Part shown: in pieces, positions 16,840 through 27,075 of the stretch
Position numbering within the stretch: the stretch's first letter is position 1
Layout: each line of letters opens with the position of its first letter
DNA from: an uncultured Bacteroidales bacterium
Lineage (GTDB): Bacteria; Bacteroidota; Bacteroidia; Bacteroidales; WCHB1-69
Direction of reading: 5' to 3'
Length of the DNA: 32,503 bases
Assembly: GCA_905233585.1 (NCBI GenBank)
Contig: CAJOFD010000005.1
Location: forward strand, 1-32,503
Made by a program: the position numbers and the translations under genes
The notes under the pieces: model-generated
Seen by the model: only the letters and a program-made list of their open reading frames with translations
The model's database searches: none
Told to the model about the DNA's origin: nothing

Positions 16840-17955
16840 TTATTTATTTGCTTTTTCAAAATCTTGCATACAAGCAACAAGTGCTTCAACAGATTCAATT
16901 GGGCAAGCATTGTATAAGGAGGCACGGAATCCACCAACAGAACGGTGTCCTTTAATACCAACCATGCCACGTTCTTTAGCAAATGCCATAAATGCATCTT
17001 GAAGATTTTCTTTACCTTCTGCCATTACCCAGCAGTGGTTCATGATAGAACGGTCTTCTTTGTTTTCAACAGTACCACGGAACATTGTGTTTCTGTCAAT
17101 TTCTTCGTAGAGCATATTGGATTTTTTTACGTTGATTTTGTTCATATTTTCAACACCACCAATAGTTTCTTTTACCCATTTCAATGTTTCATGCATAACG
17201 AAAATTGGCAATACAGGAGGCGTATTGAACATAGAAATGTTTTTCGCTTCTTCTGCAGCATGAGTACGATAGTCAACCATTGTTGGAAGTGGATTCATAT
17301 ATTGGCGATCTGTAATTTTTCCTAAAATATCTTTGCGAACAATTACAAAAGTAACGCCTGCAGGACCAACATTCTTTTGTGCACCACCATAGATAAGACC
17401 ATATTTAGTAACATCAACAGGACGGCTCATAATATCAGAACTCATATCAGCAACTAACATTACATTATTGATTTCATTTGCAGCAAAATCTTTGCGTATT
17501 TCAGTACCATAAATGGTATTGTTGGTTGTGATGTGGAAATAGTCAGCATCAGCAGGAACATTCCAACCTTTTGGAATATAACTATAAGTTTTATCTTCTG
17601 AAGATGCAACAATTTCTACTGCTCCGAAGTTTTTAGCTTCTTTTGCTGCTTTTTTTGCCCAAACGCCTGTTTGTAAATAAGCGGCTTTTTTGTTTAACAA
17701 GTTTGCTGGAACAGTGAAAAATTGAGTGCTAGCGCCACCACCAAGAAATAGAACTTCGTATTCTGCCGGTATATTTAACAACTCACGCCACAATTGACGA
17801 GTTTCTTCCATTAATTTTTCCCAACCTGGAGTACGGTGTGATATTTCCATTAAACCGATACCTGTGTTGTCAAAATTACGAATTGCATTGATGGTTGACT
17901 CAATAGCCTCTTTAGGCAATACGCATGGACCTGCGTTAAAATTATGTGTTTTCAT
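16840..17955 (-). CDS. serC: Phosphoserine aminotransferase
   Basis: PLP enzyme converting 3-phosphohydroxypyruvate and glutamate to phosphoserine and 2-oxoglutarate in serine synthesis; it can also act in vitamin B6 synthesis. 371 residues. The N terminus has [16 protein letters not shown] is at 40-45 and the phosphate-binding GGGASTQF at 72-79. D170 in ADMSSDI should contact the pyridine nitrogen. The Schiff-base lysine is K194 in [11 protein letters not shown]. The C-terminal [13 protein letters not shown] segment supplies substrate-binding residues. serA, often adjacent in Bacteroidales, is absent here; the gene appears monocistronic between its own leader and the terminator at 16777-16820. 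Confidence 0.97.
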   Translation of the reverse strand: MKTHNFNAGPCVLPKEAIESTINAIRNFDNTGIGLMEISHRTPGWEKLMEETRQLWRELLNIPAEYEVLFLGGGASTQFFTVPANLLNKKAAYLQTGVWAKKAAKEAKNFGAVEIVASSEDKTYSYIPKGWNVPADADYFHITTNNTIYGTEIRKDFAANEINNVMLVADMSSDIMSRPVDVTKYGLIYGGAQKNVGPAGVTFVIVRKDILGKITDRQYMNPLPTMVDYRTHAAEEAKNISMFNTPPVLPIFVMHETLKWVKETIGGVENMNKINVKKSNMLYEEIDRNTMFRGTVENKEDRSIMNHCWVMAEGKENLQDAFMAFAKERGMVGIKGHRSVGGFRASLYNACPIESVEALVACMQDFEKANK

Positions 17956-18010
17956 TACTATTTATTATTTTAATTTTGTTTTTATTCTAATTATCTTTGA
18001 TAAATTTCTG

Positions 18011-18018
18011 CAAATTTA
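18011..18018 (-). promoter_or_regulatory. Possible promoter -7 box of serC
   Basis: The minus strand reads TAAATTTG, matching TAnnTTTG, about 56 bases before the serC ATG in a 188-base intergenic gap. No TTG at a proper -33 distance was seen, and the rest of this gap is plain AT-rich sequence. Confidence 0.4.
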
Positions 18019-18143
18019 ATAAAATATTTCAAAATAAATGGTGTTTTTTGCAAGATTTTATATTTCTTATATTCAATTATTTATGTTTATTTTTTGTCGA
18101 AAAAATAAAAAATAGTATTTCTTTTTTCATGAGAATGGCAACT

Positions 18144-20162
18144 TTATTCGTTTAAAATAACAAAAACAGTTCTTCGGTTCATAGCACGTCCTTTTTCTGT
18201 GGTATTGGTTGCTATAGGACGAGTATCGGCAAAACCTTTATATGATAATCTATTGGGATTTATATCATTATTAATGAGATATTCATAAACTGCTTTAGCA
18301 CGATTCTCTGATAGAATCATATTGTCCTCTCTTTTTCCTATATTGTCAGTATGTCCTTGTATCTCAATATTAATAGTTGGGTTATCTTGTAAAAATTCAA
18401 TTAAAACTTCTAATACAAGCGATGAGGCTTGCGTAAGTTCGTATGAGTTGGTTGCAAAATTTATGTCGTTGATTTTGTAAGATTCACCTTTTTCTATACT
18501 ATGCATGGAAAAATCCACATTATTAATGCTTTGACTGGAATCAATAATCATTTTTGCACTAATATATTTTGCCTCATATACATATCCTTTTTGTTTAACA
18601 GTAAGCAAATGGTCAGTAGTTGTATCTTTAATAATGACGGCATATTTTCCATTGTCCTCATTGATATGAATTTGTTGGGAGGTTTTGTTGTTTAGGTTTT
18701 TCAATTCTATTACAGGTTTGGTTTCTTCTGTTTCTTTCGATATGTTGTTGATTTTACCTTTTATCAACATAACAGATTGCGGACGGGCTTCAGAATATAG
18801 GTCAAATTGGCAAATATCGTAATTCCCTGTTATGGCATTTGTAGAAAAATAGGCTTTATCTCCTAAAGTATTGATAAACATGCCAACTTCGTCTTTTTCT
18901 GAATTGATAGGGTAGCCGATGTTGATTGGTTTTTGCCATGTGCCTGCATCTGATTGACGAGAAAGAAAAACATCATATCCGCCAATTCCAATATGTCCAT
19001 TTGAAGAAAAATAGAGCGTTTTACCGTCGCTATGTATAAATGGAGACCGTTCGTTTCCGGGGGTATTGATAATTGGCCCTAAATTTTGTGCCTTTTGCCA
19101 ATTACCATTGGCATCTCTAAGTGAAAAATAAATATCGGTATTGTAATTTTCTCCCGTACCACCAGGACGGTCGCTGGCAAAAAATAAAACTTGTCCATCA
19201 GGAGAAATACTGGCTTGTGATTCCCATGAATCTTTTCTGTTAATAAGATTACCCATGTTTTTTGCTGTAGTCCATTCTCCATTGATATATTCAGAATAGT
19301 ATAAATCGCAATTATAATAGGTTTCTTGTCTTTCTCCAATAGGAATATTGGCACAACGGGTAAACACTAAATATTTGTTATCTAATGTAATAGTTGGACT
19401 ACCTTCGTTGCCTGTAATATTAAACGGAGGACTTGGCATAGGGGTTCCAACGGTAAAACTATCTCCTTCGATACGTTGGCTGATTGTAAATGTTTCCTTT
19501 ACTTTGTTTGATGAATAAAGGGTTTTGTTGTTAGATTGTTCTATTGTCCTGCGGGAATAAAGCATATATTCTTCATCTGGGGATAGTCTTGCCAAATATT
19601 CATCATTAGAAGTAGATAATCCTGCGACAGGTTGCGGAGCATAGGGAACAGGATTCCCATATAATTTTTCGTAAACTTTGGAATAACTTAAAAACCATTC
19701 AGCTTCATCATATTGTGTCGTTTTTTTTATTTTGTCTGGGTCTTCTATAAATATTTCCAAGTATTTGACTGCTTGACTATAATTTTCAATAGAATAATAT
19801 AGTTTACCAAGATGTAAATAGGCTTCGTGGTTGTATTCCGGACAATTATTGACAACTTTTTCAAAATAATAGATAGCGGTTTGCATCATTGGTATTGATT
19901 TTTCTTCGCCGCGTTCTATTTTTCTGATAGTTTGCATAGCCAAACTATAATATGGTGGCACCCAGTCATCTTGTTCTTCAGTTGCCGCTTTAAACAATGT
20001 GGTTGCCTTGTCATTTTCGCCCTTATCCTGTGCTTTTTTTCCTTGTTTATATAGTTTTTCGGCTTTGGGAGACAATTCTATTTCACAAGGATAGTTTTTT
20101 TGTGCAAACATTTGTATATTACACAAAATGAATATGATTATAAAGTAAAATTTAAATTTCAT
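18144..20162 (-). CDS. PorE-like OmpA-family protein (TPR, PD40 propeller, OmpA C-terminal domain)
   Basis: 672-residue secreted protein. A signal peptide covers about residues 1-20 (hydrophobic FYFIIIFILC, then MFAQ). TPR-like helices lie at about 30-150 and PD40/WD40-like propeller repeats at about 190-440 (LSPDEEYMLYSRR, ISPDGQVLFFASDRPGG, SDGKTLYFSSNG). A small beta domain around 460-550 resembles a carboxypeptidase regulatory domain. An OmpA C-terminal peptidoglycan-binding domain (about 562-672) has GHTDNIG and LSENRAKAVYEYL. This domain order is that of PorE, the periplasmic type IX secretion component. Related paralogs exist in Bacteroidetes, so I stop at PorE-like. The lipobox expected for PorE is not clear (FILC lacks a small residue at -1). 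It is the last gene of a clpC-GT4-lipoprotein run, 67 bases behind the lipoprotein gene. Confidence 0.8.
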   Translation of the reverse strand: MKFKFYFIIIFILCNIQMFAQKNYPCEIELSPKAEKLYKQGKKAQDKGENDKATTLFKAATEEQDDWVPPYYSLAMQTIRKIERGEEKSIPMMQTAIYYFEKVVNNCPEYNHEAYLHLGKLYYSIENYSQAVKYLEIFIEDPDKIKKTTQYDEAEWFLSYSKVYEKLYGNPVPYAPQPVAGLSTSNDEYLARLSPDEEYMLYSRRTIEQSNNKTLYSSNKVKETFTISQRIEGDSFTVGTPMPSPPFNITGNEGSPTITLDNKYLVFTRCANIPIGERQETYYNCDLYYSEYINGEWTTAKNMGNLINRKDSWESQASISPDGQVLFFASDRPGGTGENYNTDIYFSLRDANGNWQKAQNLGPIINTPGNERSPFIHSDGKTLYFSSNGHIGIGGYDVFLSRQSDAGTWQKPINIGYPINSEKDEVGMFINTLGDKAYFSTNAITGNYDICQFDLYSEARPQSVMLIKGKINNISKETEETKPVIELKNLNNKTSQQIHINEDNGKYAVIIKDTTTDHLLTVKQKGYVYEAKYISAKMIIDSSQSINNVDFSMHSIEKGESYKINDINFATNSYELTQASSLVLEVLIEFLQDNPTINIEIQGHTDNIGKREDNMILSENRAKAVYEYLINNDINPNRLSYKGFADTRPIATNTTEKGRAMNRRTVFVILNE

Positions 20163-20229
20163 GATATTGAATATTATTTAAATAAAACGATATGAAAAGT
20201 TTTTTATTGCATTGCAATAGACACCGATT

Positions 20230-20640
20230 CTAATTATATACTCGCAAATATATATCATCGATCATTTGTGCATTGTATTCTTGCAATGGTTCTTCGGCTT
20301 TGCCACTTAATGGATAACCATCTAAAATATTGAATTTTGATCCGCATTTATAATCTATAAGTATAAAATTGTTGTTCGTATCAATTTCAACACGACCGCC
20401 GTTTTCCCAATCGTATGGACAAGCTCTGTCGTATGCATAAAAAGTTTGTATATCTGACCGATAGACAAAAATTCCGCTTACACCACCTGTAAAATATTCA
20501 TATCCACCAACGTGAATTAAATTGGTAGAAGTGGTATTGACTGAAAAATTCACCCTTGCATAGGGAATAACTTGATTGTTGTGATTACAGGAAAATAATA
20601 TCAAGCAAAATATTCCTGTCAATAAGAATCGTTTTTTCAT
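20230..20640 (-). CDS. Rieske-fold-like lipoprotein lacking both histidine ligands
   Basis: 136-residue predicted lipoprotein with lipobox LFSC and lipidated C18. The C-terminal half resembles a Rieske [2Fe-2S] domain: a first loop YDRACPY (C74), a second loop YKCGSKFNILDG (C99), then the YPLSG/PLQEY strand pattern. A true Rieske centre needs C-x-H and C-x-x-H. Here they read C74-P-Y76 and C99-G-S-K102, so the cysteines remain but both histidines are gone, and a normal Rieske cluster is unlikely. The cysteines might form a disulfide. It starts 5 bases after the glycosyltransferase gene and precedes the PorE-like gene. Function unknown. The Rieske assignment rests on motif pattern only. Confidence 0.65.
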   Translation of the reverse strand: MKKRFLLTGIFCLILFSCNHNNQVIPYARVNFSVNTTSTNLIHVGGYEYFTGGVSGIFVYRSDIQTFYAYDRACPYDWENGGRVEIDTNNNFILIDYKCGSKFNILDGYPLSGKAEEPLQEYNAQMIDDIYLRVYN

Positions 20641-20645
20641 CTTTT

Positions 20646-21761
20646 TTACATATTTTGTAGTTCATTCCAAACTAATGCTTCGCTGTTATCCCACGAATAA
20701 TTTTGTAGTTGTATATTGCCTTTGTTAATCAAGTCTTGTCTAAGTGTTTCATTTGCAATAATATTACACATTGCATTTGTTATTTCATTAATATTCATAG
20801 GATTGACTAAAATAGCAGCCTCGCCAGCAACTTCAGGCATAGCACTTGTTTTTGATGTAATAACAGGAGTTTGACATGCAAATGCCTCCAATATAGGTAC
20901 GCCAAAACCCTCAAAAAGAGAAGGATACAATAATGCTGTGGCAGATGATAACAATTTATTCAATTCATAAGTTGAAATATAATTGGTAAATATAATTTCA
21001 TTCTTGAATGCCATTTTATTTAAAATATTATTCATTTCTTTGTCCCAATGTTTCATATTTCCAGCGAATATCAATTGTTCTGCGTGTCCTTTGTGTTTGA
21101 AGTTTTCAAAAGCACTAAGTATATTGGCAATATTTTTGCGTTTGTTTATAGTTCCGACAAATATAAAAAATGGTTTGCCATTGGTATATTTTTGTTTGAT
21201 AGTCAATTGTTCATCTTGGGCAATTGGGTGGAAATCTTTTGCTGAAGCATTCGGTATAATTGTTATTTTATCAGCATCAATACCATATTGTTGAGCAATA
21301 TCTTTTTGGGAAAATGCAGATATTGTTGCTAATTTGTTTGATTTTTTTGCAAATTTAGGAAAGAAAAAACGATAATACCACCTTACAAATGGTGAAAGCA
21401 AGTGTGGAAAATGTTCAAAATTAATGTCATGTATAATATTGAATGTTTTCACCTTCGCTCTTAAACTAATAAAACCGTCAGGCGAAAAAAATACATTTAT
21501 TTTTTCTTTTCGTATAGCCTTAGGCAAACTCAGTTCAAAGAACAAAAACCACAATATAGGATGCCTTGCTTGTGGATGCAGAACAACCGCTTTTACATTT
21601 GGAGCAAACAAAAATTCTTCATCAGGTTGTCTGTCAAAAAAGAATACAAATTCATCATTAGGATGATTTTTGACCATTCTTTGCAAAATTTCATAGGCAT
21701 ACCAAGCCAAACCGTCCATTTTGCCTTTAACAAACAATCTTGTATTGACCCCAATGCGCAT
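20646..21761 (-). CDS. GT4-family glycosyltransferase
   Basis: 371-residue retaining glycosyltransferase with GT-B fold. The N-terminal acceptor domain starts MRIGVNTRLF. The nucleotide-sugar domain begins near 195 (KPFFIFVGTINKRKN), and the family EX7E motif is at E284-E292 (EGFGVPILE). No transmembrane helix is evident, so it is probably a cytoplasmic or membrane-peripheral enzyme of polysaccharide, LPS or glycolipid synthesis. Donor and acceptor cannot be told. It lies 12 bases downstream of clpC and 5 bases upstream of the lipoprotein gene, far from any recognisable polysaccharide cluster in this window. Confidence 0.9.
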   Translation of the reverse strand: MRIGVNTRLFVKGKMDGLAWYAYEILQRMVKNHPNDEFVFFFDRQPDEEFLFAPNVKAVVLHPQARHPILWFLFFELSLPKAIRKEKINVFFSPDGFISLRAKVKTFNIIHDINFEHFPHLLSPFVRWYYRFFFPKFAKKSNKLATISAFSQKDIAQQYGIDADKITIIPNASAKDFHPIAQDEQLTIKQKYTNGKPFFIFVGTINKRKNIANILSAFENFKHKGHAEQLIFAGNMKHWDKEMNNILNKMAFKNEIIFTNYISTYELNKLLSSATALLYPSLFEGFGVPILEAFACQTPVITSKTSAMPEVAGEAAILVNPMNINEITNAMCNIIANETLRQDLINKGNIQLQNYSWDNSEALVWNELQNM

Positions 21762-21773
21762 AACAATATGGTT

Positions 21774-24323
21774 TTATTGTTTGGTTATAATAATATCATT
21801 TTTATCTTCATCAAAATCAACAACAATAGTATCGCCTTTGGCTATTTTTTCATTGATAATTTCTTCTGCAATAGTGTCTTCTATGTATTTTTGAATAACA
21901 CGTTTTAGTGGTCTTGCTCCATATTGGGCACTCCAACCTTTTTCGGCAATAAAATCTTTTGTTTTTTCACTCAATGTGAAAGAAATGCCCAACTCTTGCA
22001 TACGTTGATATACATATTTTATTTCTAAATCAATAATTTTGTGAATATCTTCTCTTTGCAACGGATTGAAAATAATAATATCGTCAATTCTATTTAAAAA
22101 TTCAGGAGCAAATTGTTTATTAAGAGCATCCTCTATTGTCTTTTGTGCATCTCTGACAGCGTTTTCTTGTCTTGTTGCCGTAGAAAAACCTACACCTTGA
22201 CCAAATTCTTTGAGTTGTCGGCTACCAATGTTGGAAGTCATGATAATAATGGTGTTCTTAAAATCTACAGTTCGCCCAAGACTATCCGTTAGGCGTCCTT
22301 CATCAAAAACTTGTAATAACAAATTAAAGACATCGGAATGAGCTTTTTCTATTTCGTCCAAAAGTACAATAGAGTAGGGTTTGCGTCTGATTTTTTCAGT
22401 CAAAGTGCCGCCTTCTTCGTAACCAACATATCCCGGAGGTGCTCCAATAAGTCGTGTGATAGAAAATTTTTCCATATATTCACTCATGTCAATTCTAACA
22501 ATGGCTTCTTCAGTGTCAAAAAGATATTTTGCTAATACTTTACACAAGAAGGTTTTACCCACACCTGTTGGTCCTAAAAACATAAATGTACCTATTGGCT
22601 TGGAGGGGTCTTTGAGCCCAACTTTATTTCTACGAATGGCTTTAGTGATTTTGCTAACGGCTTCATCTTGTCCGATGACACTGTTTTTGAGTTCATTTTC
22701 CATATTGTTGAGCCGTTTGGTGTCGTCTTTGCTAATACGTTTTTGAGGTACTCCTGTAATCATGGCAATAACATCAGCAACGGTTTCTTCGGTTACTATT
22801 TCACGATGTTCTTTAAGGCTGTCTTCCCATTGTTGTTGTGCAATTTTTAGTTCTTCGTTAAGATGAGCGATTTTGTCTCTGCATGCCGCTGCCTCTTCAT
22901 AATCTTGTTGGGCAATGGCATTATTCTTTTTTTCATTCAATAAATTACATTCATTTTCCAATTGCAGAATGTTGTCAGGGGTAATTACATTATTAATATG
23001 TACTCTTGAACCTGCTTCGTCCATAGCATCAATGGCTTTATCTGGCAAGCACCGGTCTGAAATATAGCGTTGGGTCAAATATACACAGGCTTTGATGGCT
23101 TCATCGGTATAGTGGACAAGATGGTGGTCTTCGTATTTGCTTTTTATATTTTGTAAAATCTGAATTGTATCTTCTACCGATGTTGGTTCTACCAGTATTT
23201 TTTGAAAACGGCGTTCTAAAGCACCGTCAGATTCTATATTTTTTCGATATTCATCTAAAGTTGTGGCTCCAATGCATTGTACTTCGCCACGAGCCAAGGC
23301 TGGCTTGAACATATTCGAAGCGTCTAATGAACCAGAAGCATTGCCTGCACCTACGATAGTATGAATTTCATCAATAAAAAGAATTACATTGGGGTTGACT
23401 TCCAATTCCGACAAAACGGCTTTCATTCGCTCTTCAAATTGACCACGATATTTGGTTCCGGCCACCATTGAACCGATGTCTAATGTTATAACACGTTTGT
23501 TCAACAAAATACGAGGAACACGTTTTTGCACAATTCGTAAGGCAAGCCCTTCTGCTATGGCCGATTTGCCTACACCGGGTTCTCCTATTAAAATGGGATT
23601 GTTCTTCTTTCTTCGGCTAAGCACTTGGGCTATCCGTTCCAATTCTTTATCCCGACCGACAACGGGGTCTAATTTGTCTTCTTCTGCAGCCTTATTTAAA
23701 TCTCGTCCAAAAGAATCCAAAACAGGTGTAGTGCTTTTTTGGAAGTTTTTCTTCGATTGTTTTTTGTCCGGTGATGGTTTGAAAAATGCAGAATCGCTGA
23801 ATTCATCAAACATATCATTGTCATCATCGTCTATATCATCCATATCATCAGTCATATTGTGAATATTTGTATCTATATTGGAAACTGTTTTAAGGTAAGC
23901 AGATACAGATTCAAAAGTTATGCCGACTTGTTTGAGTATATTGCTTGGATAATTATCTTTTTGTTTAAGTATTGCCAAAAACAAATGATGTTCTTTTATT
24001 TCAGAGTTATTGTCTTTTTTTGCCAAGAGGGCTGCCAAATCAAACATTGATGTTGCTTGTTTGATAAAAGGAGGTTTGTGTTGAGCATTAAAAGACGAAT
24101 GGTCCCGTTGTTGTTCCAATGTGTAAGCTATTCTATGGAGAATATCCAAACTATTCACCTCAAAATGTATAAAAATAGTATTGATAATATCTGCTTGTTG
24201 ATGCAATAGACTATAAAATATATGGTCTATGGTAATATAAGAACTATTGAAATGAACTGCCTGACGTGCACTATCCAATAATATATTTTCAGCTTCTGTT
24301 GAAAAATCCCACTTGCTATTCAT
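21774..24323 (-). CDS. clpC: ATP-dependent Clp protease ATP-binding subunit ClpC
   Basis: 849-residue Hsp100 unfoldase that feeds ClpP. The N-terminal Clp_N repeat region is about 1-145. A strongly acidic linker follows (about 158-177, many Asp). The D1 AAA module has Walker A GEPGVGKS (247-254) and Walker [13 protein letters not shown]/middle segment ([21 protein letters not shown], near 465-485) marks it as ClpC rather than ClpA or ClpB. D2 has Walker A GPTGVGKT and the Walker B stretch [10 protein letters not shown], and the C-terminal D2-small domain is complete. No mcsA/mcsB or ctsR is adjacent. It is the first gene of a run with the glycosyltransferase 12 bases behind it, read from TATCTTTG at 24355-24362. 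Confidence 0.95.
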   Translation of the reverse strand: MNSKWDFSTEAENILLDSARQAVHFNSSYITIDHIFYSLLHQQADIINTIFIHFEVNSLDILHRIAYTLEQQRDHSSFNAQHKPPFIKQATSMFDLAALLAKKDNNSEIKEHHLFLAILKQKDNYPSNILKQVGITFESVSAYLKTVSNIDTNIHNMTDDMDDIDDDDNDMFDEFSDSAFFKPSPDKKQSKKNFQKSTTPVLDSFGRDLNKAAEEDKLDPVVGRDKELERIAQVLSRRKKNNPILIGEPGVGKSAIAEGLALRIVQKRVPRILLNKRVITLDIGSMVAGTKYRGQFEERMKAVLSELEVNPNVILFIDEIHTIVGAGNASGSLDASNMFKPALARGEVQCIGATTLDEYRKNIESDGALERRFQKILVEPTSVEDTIQILQNIKSKYEDHHLVHYTDEAIKACVYLTQRYISDRCLPDKAIDAMDEAGSRVHINNVITPDNILQLENECNLLNEKKNNAIAQQDYEEAAACRDKIAHLNEELKIAQQQWEDSLKEHREIVTEETVADVIAMITGVPQKRISKDDTKRLNNMENELKNSVIGQDEAVSKITKAIRRNKVGLKDPSKPIGTFMFLGPTGVGKTFLCKVLAKYLFDTEEAIVRIDMSEYMEKFSITRLIGAPPGYVGYEEGGTLTEKIRRKPYSIVLLDEIEKAHSDVFNLLLQVFDEGRLTDSLGRTVDFKNTIIIMTSNIGSRQLKEFGQGVGFSTATRQENAVRDAQKTIEDALNKQFAPEFLNRIDDIIIFNPLQREDIHKIIDLEIKYVYQRMQELGISFTLSEKTKDFIAEKGWSAQYGARPLKRVIQKYIEDTIAEEIINEKIAKGDTIVVDFDEDKNDIIITKQ

Positions 24324-24354
24324 TGTATGAATTTACGTATTAAAATTAAATTTT

Positions 24355-24362
24355 CAAAGATA
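24355..24362 (-). promoter_or_regulatory. Promoter -7 box of clpC
   Basis: The minus strand reads TATCTTTG, an exact TAnnTTTG match 31 bases before the clpC ATG. It shares the 203-base divergent gap with the gyrA promoter; the rest of the gap is A/T homopolymer-rich, with no dyad that I can support. Confidence 0.6.
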
Positions 24363-24465
24363 CAATATATTGAATTTGATTTTAAAAATTTAAAGATTGT
24401 TTTTTTAACAAAAAAAAGTTGAATAAAAAAAATCATAAAAATGGATTTTTAGTGCATTTTTTTTG

Positions 24466-24473
24466 TATCTTTG
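24466..24473 (+). promoter_or_regulatory. Promoter -7 box of gyrA
   Basis: TATCTTTG, an exact TAnnTTTG match 53 bases before the gyrA ATG. The -33 region has no canonical TTG. Confidence 0.6.
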
Positions 24474-24526
24474 TAAATTAGGAATTGAAATTTTTTAATT
24501 GTTAATATACAATATATTTAAAAGAT

Positions 24527-27052
24527 ATGCAAGAATCTAACGGACGGATTATTTCTGTAAATATAGAGGAACAAATGAAATCGGCATACATAGATTATTC
24601 TATGTCGGTAATTGTTTCTCGTGCTTTGCCAGATGTGAGAGATGGGTTCAAACCTGTTCATAGGAGAATATTATATGCTATGTATGATATAGGTAATTTT
24701 CATAATAAACCCACTAAAAAATCAGCGAGAATTGTCGGTGAGGTTTTGGGTAAATACCATCCTCATGGCGATAGTTCAGTGTACGATGCAATGGTACGTA
24801 TGGCACAAGAATGGTCTTTGCGTTATACTTTGGTAGAGGGACAAGGTAATTTCGGCTCCATTGATGGAGACTCTCCTGCGGCAATGCGTTATACGGAAGC
24901 ACGTATGAGAAAAATGGCAGAAGATATGATAAAGGACATCGAAAAAGACACGGTGGATATGATGCCCAATTTCGATGAAACTTTAAAAGAACCAACTATT
25001 TTGCCTGCCAAAATTCCCAATCTGCTTATAAATGGTTCTTCCGGTATTGCCGTTGGTATGGCAACCAATATGCCACCACATAATTTGTCGGAGGTGATAG
25101 ATGGAATGGTGGCTTATATTGATAATCCTGACATAGAAATAGAAGAAATTATCAAATATATAAAAGCTCCTGATTTTCCAACGGGGTGTACTATATATGG
25201 TTATGATGGTGTTAAAGATGCCATGATGACTGGACGTGGCAGAATTGTTATGCGTGGCGATGTTGTTGTTGAAAATGAGGAACATGAACATGGTCGGGAA
25301 CGCATTGTTATCACCAATGTGCCTTATCAGGTAAATAAGGCAGAAATGGTGAAAAAAATTGCCGATCTGGTGAAGGAAGATAAAATTGAAGGCATTGCAG
25401 AAATCCGTGATGAATCAAAAAAAGATATACGGGTTGTATTAGAATTGAAACGAGATGCAGTTACAAATGTCATTATCAATAAATTATATCAATATTCACC
25501 TCTACAATCCTCTTATAGTGTCAATAATGTAGCATTGGTGCATGGCAGACCAATGACGCTTAATATTAAGGAATTAATTAAATATTTTATAGAACACCGT
25601 CATGAAGTTGTGATTCGCCGAGCCAAATTTGACCTCAATAAGGCTATGGAAAGAATGCACTTGGTACAAGGGTTCTTAAAAGCCTTGGATATTATTGATT
25701 TAATTATTGAACACATCCGTGCTTCTAAAACTGTTGATGAGGCTAAACAAGGTTTGGTGGACAAATGGCAATTTTCTGAAATACAAGCGGCTGCAATTGT
25801 TGAAATGCGTTTGAGACAATTGACGGGAATGGAAAGAGATAAATTGCAAAAAGAATATGACGATTTGGCTGAAAGAATTGATTATCTCAATAGATTCCTT
25901 GTCGATGAAAGCATGAGAATGGATTTGATAAAGCAAGAATTATTAGAGGTAAAAGAAAATTATGGCGATGAAAGAAGAAGTAAAATAGAATATTCTGCTT
26001 CTGATTTTCGTATAGAAGATACTATTCCAGATGAAGATGTAGTGATTACTATTTCTCATTTAGGTTATATAAAACGTACTTCATTGAGCGAATATAAAGT
26101 TCAACATCGTGGTGGCAAAGGTATGAAAGGTGCCGATGCTCGAGACAAAGATTTTATTGAACATATTTATACCGCAACTAACCATAATTATTTGATATTC
26201 TTTACAGAAAAAGGCAAATGTTTTTGGTTGCGTGCATTTGAAGTGCCGGAAGGTAATAAAACATCAAAAGGGCGGGCTATTCAAAATTTGTTGAATATTG
26301 CTGCTGATGATCAAATAAAAGCGGTTATTAATGTGAAGAACTTATCGGATAGTGATTACATTAATAATAACTATATTGTATTATGTACCGAAAAAGGTAT
26401 TATTAAGAAAACTTCATTGGAAGCTTATTCTCGTCCACGTCAAAATGGTATTATTGCTGTAACAATTAGAGAAGGTGATAATTTGTTAGAGGCACGATTG
26501 ACTGATGGAAATTCTGTGATAATGATGGCATTACGTTCCGGTAAGGCTATTCGTTTCCCTGAAAATCTGGTGCGTCCAATGGGTAAAAATGCTTCAGGTA
26601 TTAGAGGAATTCGCTTAGCAGATGACCAAGATAAGGTAATTGGCATGGTTTGTGTATCATCAAAATGTGAAGATATTTTAGTTGTATCTGAAAATGGTTA
26701 TGGTAAACGTTCTTTGTTTGAGGATTATAGAGAAACCAACCGTGGCGGAAAAGGTGTCAAAACTATCTCTATTACAGAAAAAACCGGCAAATTAATTGCT
26801 ATAAAAGGGGTAACGGAAGATGAAGATTTGATGATTATCAATCGTAGCGGTATTACAATCAGGTTGAAAATTTCAACTTTGAGAGTAATGGGTAGAGCGG
26901 CACAAGGTGTGCGTTTAATCAACATTAAACAAGGTGATGTGATAGCAGCGGTAACTCAAGTGCCAACAGAAACAGAAGAAGATGAAGATATAATTGAATC
27001 AACAGAAACACAGGAAATAACAGAAGTTGAAAATAATAACGAAGAAAATTAA
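24527..27052 (+). CDS. gyrA: DNA gyrase subunit A
   Basis: Breakage-reunion subunit of gyrase, which introduces negative supercoils with GyrB. 841 residues. The active-site tyrosine is Y122 (AMRYTEARM), the same number as in E. coli. The quinolone-resistance region reads [12 protein letters not shown], with serine and aspartate at the E. coli S83 and D87 positions, so no classic resistance change is present. The C-terminal pinwheel carries a GyrA box QHRGGKG at 526-532, with His for the usual second Arg, which supports gyrase rather than ParC. The acidic tail ends EVENNNEEN. It is followed after 23 bases by a TPR gene, and both end at the hairpin at 28266-28300. Confidence 0.98.
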   Translation: MQESNGRIISVNIEEQMKSAYIDYSMSVIVSRALPDVRDGFKPVHRRILYAMYDIGNFHNKPTKKSARIVGEVLGKYHPHGDSSVYDAMVRMAQEWSLRYTLVEGQGNFGSIDGDSPAAMRYTEARMRKMAEDMIKDIEKDTVDMMPNFDETLKEPTILPAKIPNLLINGSSGIAVGMATNMPPHNLSEVIDGMVAYIDNPDIEIEEIIKYIKAPDFPTGCTIYGYDGVKDAMMTGRGRIVMRGDVVVENEEHEHGRERIVITNVPYQVNKAEMVKKIADLVKEDKIEGIAEIRDESKKDIRVVLELKRDAVTNVIINKLYQYSPLQSSYSVNNVALVHGRPMTLNIKELIKYFIEHRHEVVIRRAKFDLNKAMERMHLVQGFLKALDIIDLIIEHIRASKTVDEAKQGLVDKWQFSEIQAAAIVEMRLRQLTGMERDKLQKEYDDLAERIDYLNRFLVDESMRMDLIKQELLEVKENYGDERRSKIEYSASDFRIEDTIPDEDVVITISHLGYIKRTSLSEYKVQHRGGKGMKGADARDKDFIEHIYTATNHNYLIFFTEKGKCFWLRAFEVPEGNKTSKGRAIQNLLNIAADDQIKAVINVKNLSDSDYINNNYIVLCTEKGIIKKTSLEAYSRPRQNGIIAVTIREGDNLLEARLTDGNSVIMMALRSGKAIRFPENLVRPMGKNASGIRGIRLADDQDKVIGMVCVSSKCEDILVVSENGYGKRSLFEDYRETNRGGKGVKTISITEKTGKLIAIKGVTEDEDLMIINRSGITIRLKISTLRVMGRAAQGVRLINIKQGDVIAAVTQVPTETEEDEDIIESTETQEITEVENNNEEN

Positions 27053-27075
27053 ATAACAATAAAAAATAAAGTGTT

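Noticed and set aside
20205..20219. Hairpin TATTGC-att-GCAATA between the Rieske-like gene and the PorE-like gene
   Set aside because: On the transcribed strand it is followed by A residues rather than T, so it should not terminate transcription.
21774..24323. ClpB or ClpA instead of ClpC
   Set aside because: The UVR-type middle segment and the lack of the long ClpB coiled-coil favour ClpC.
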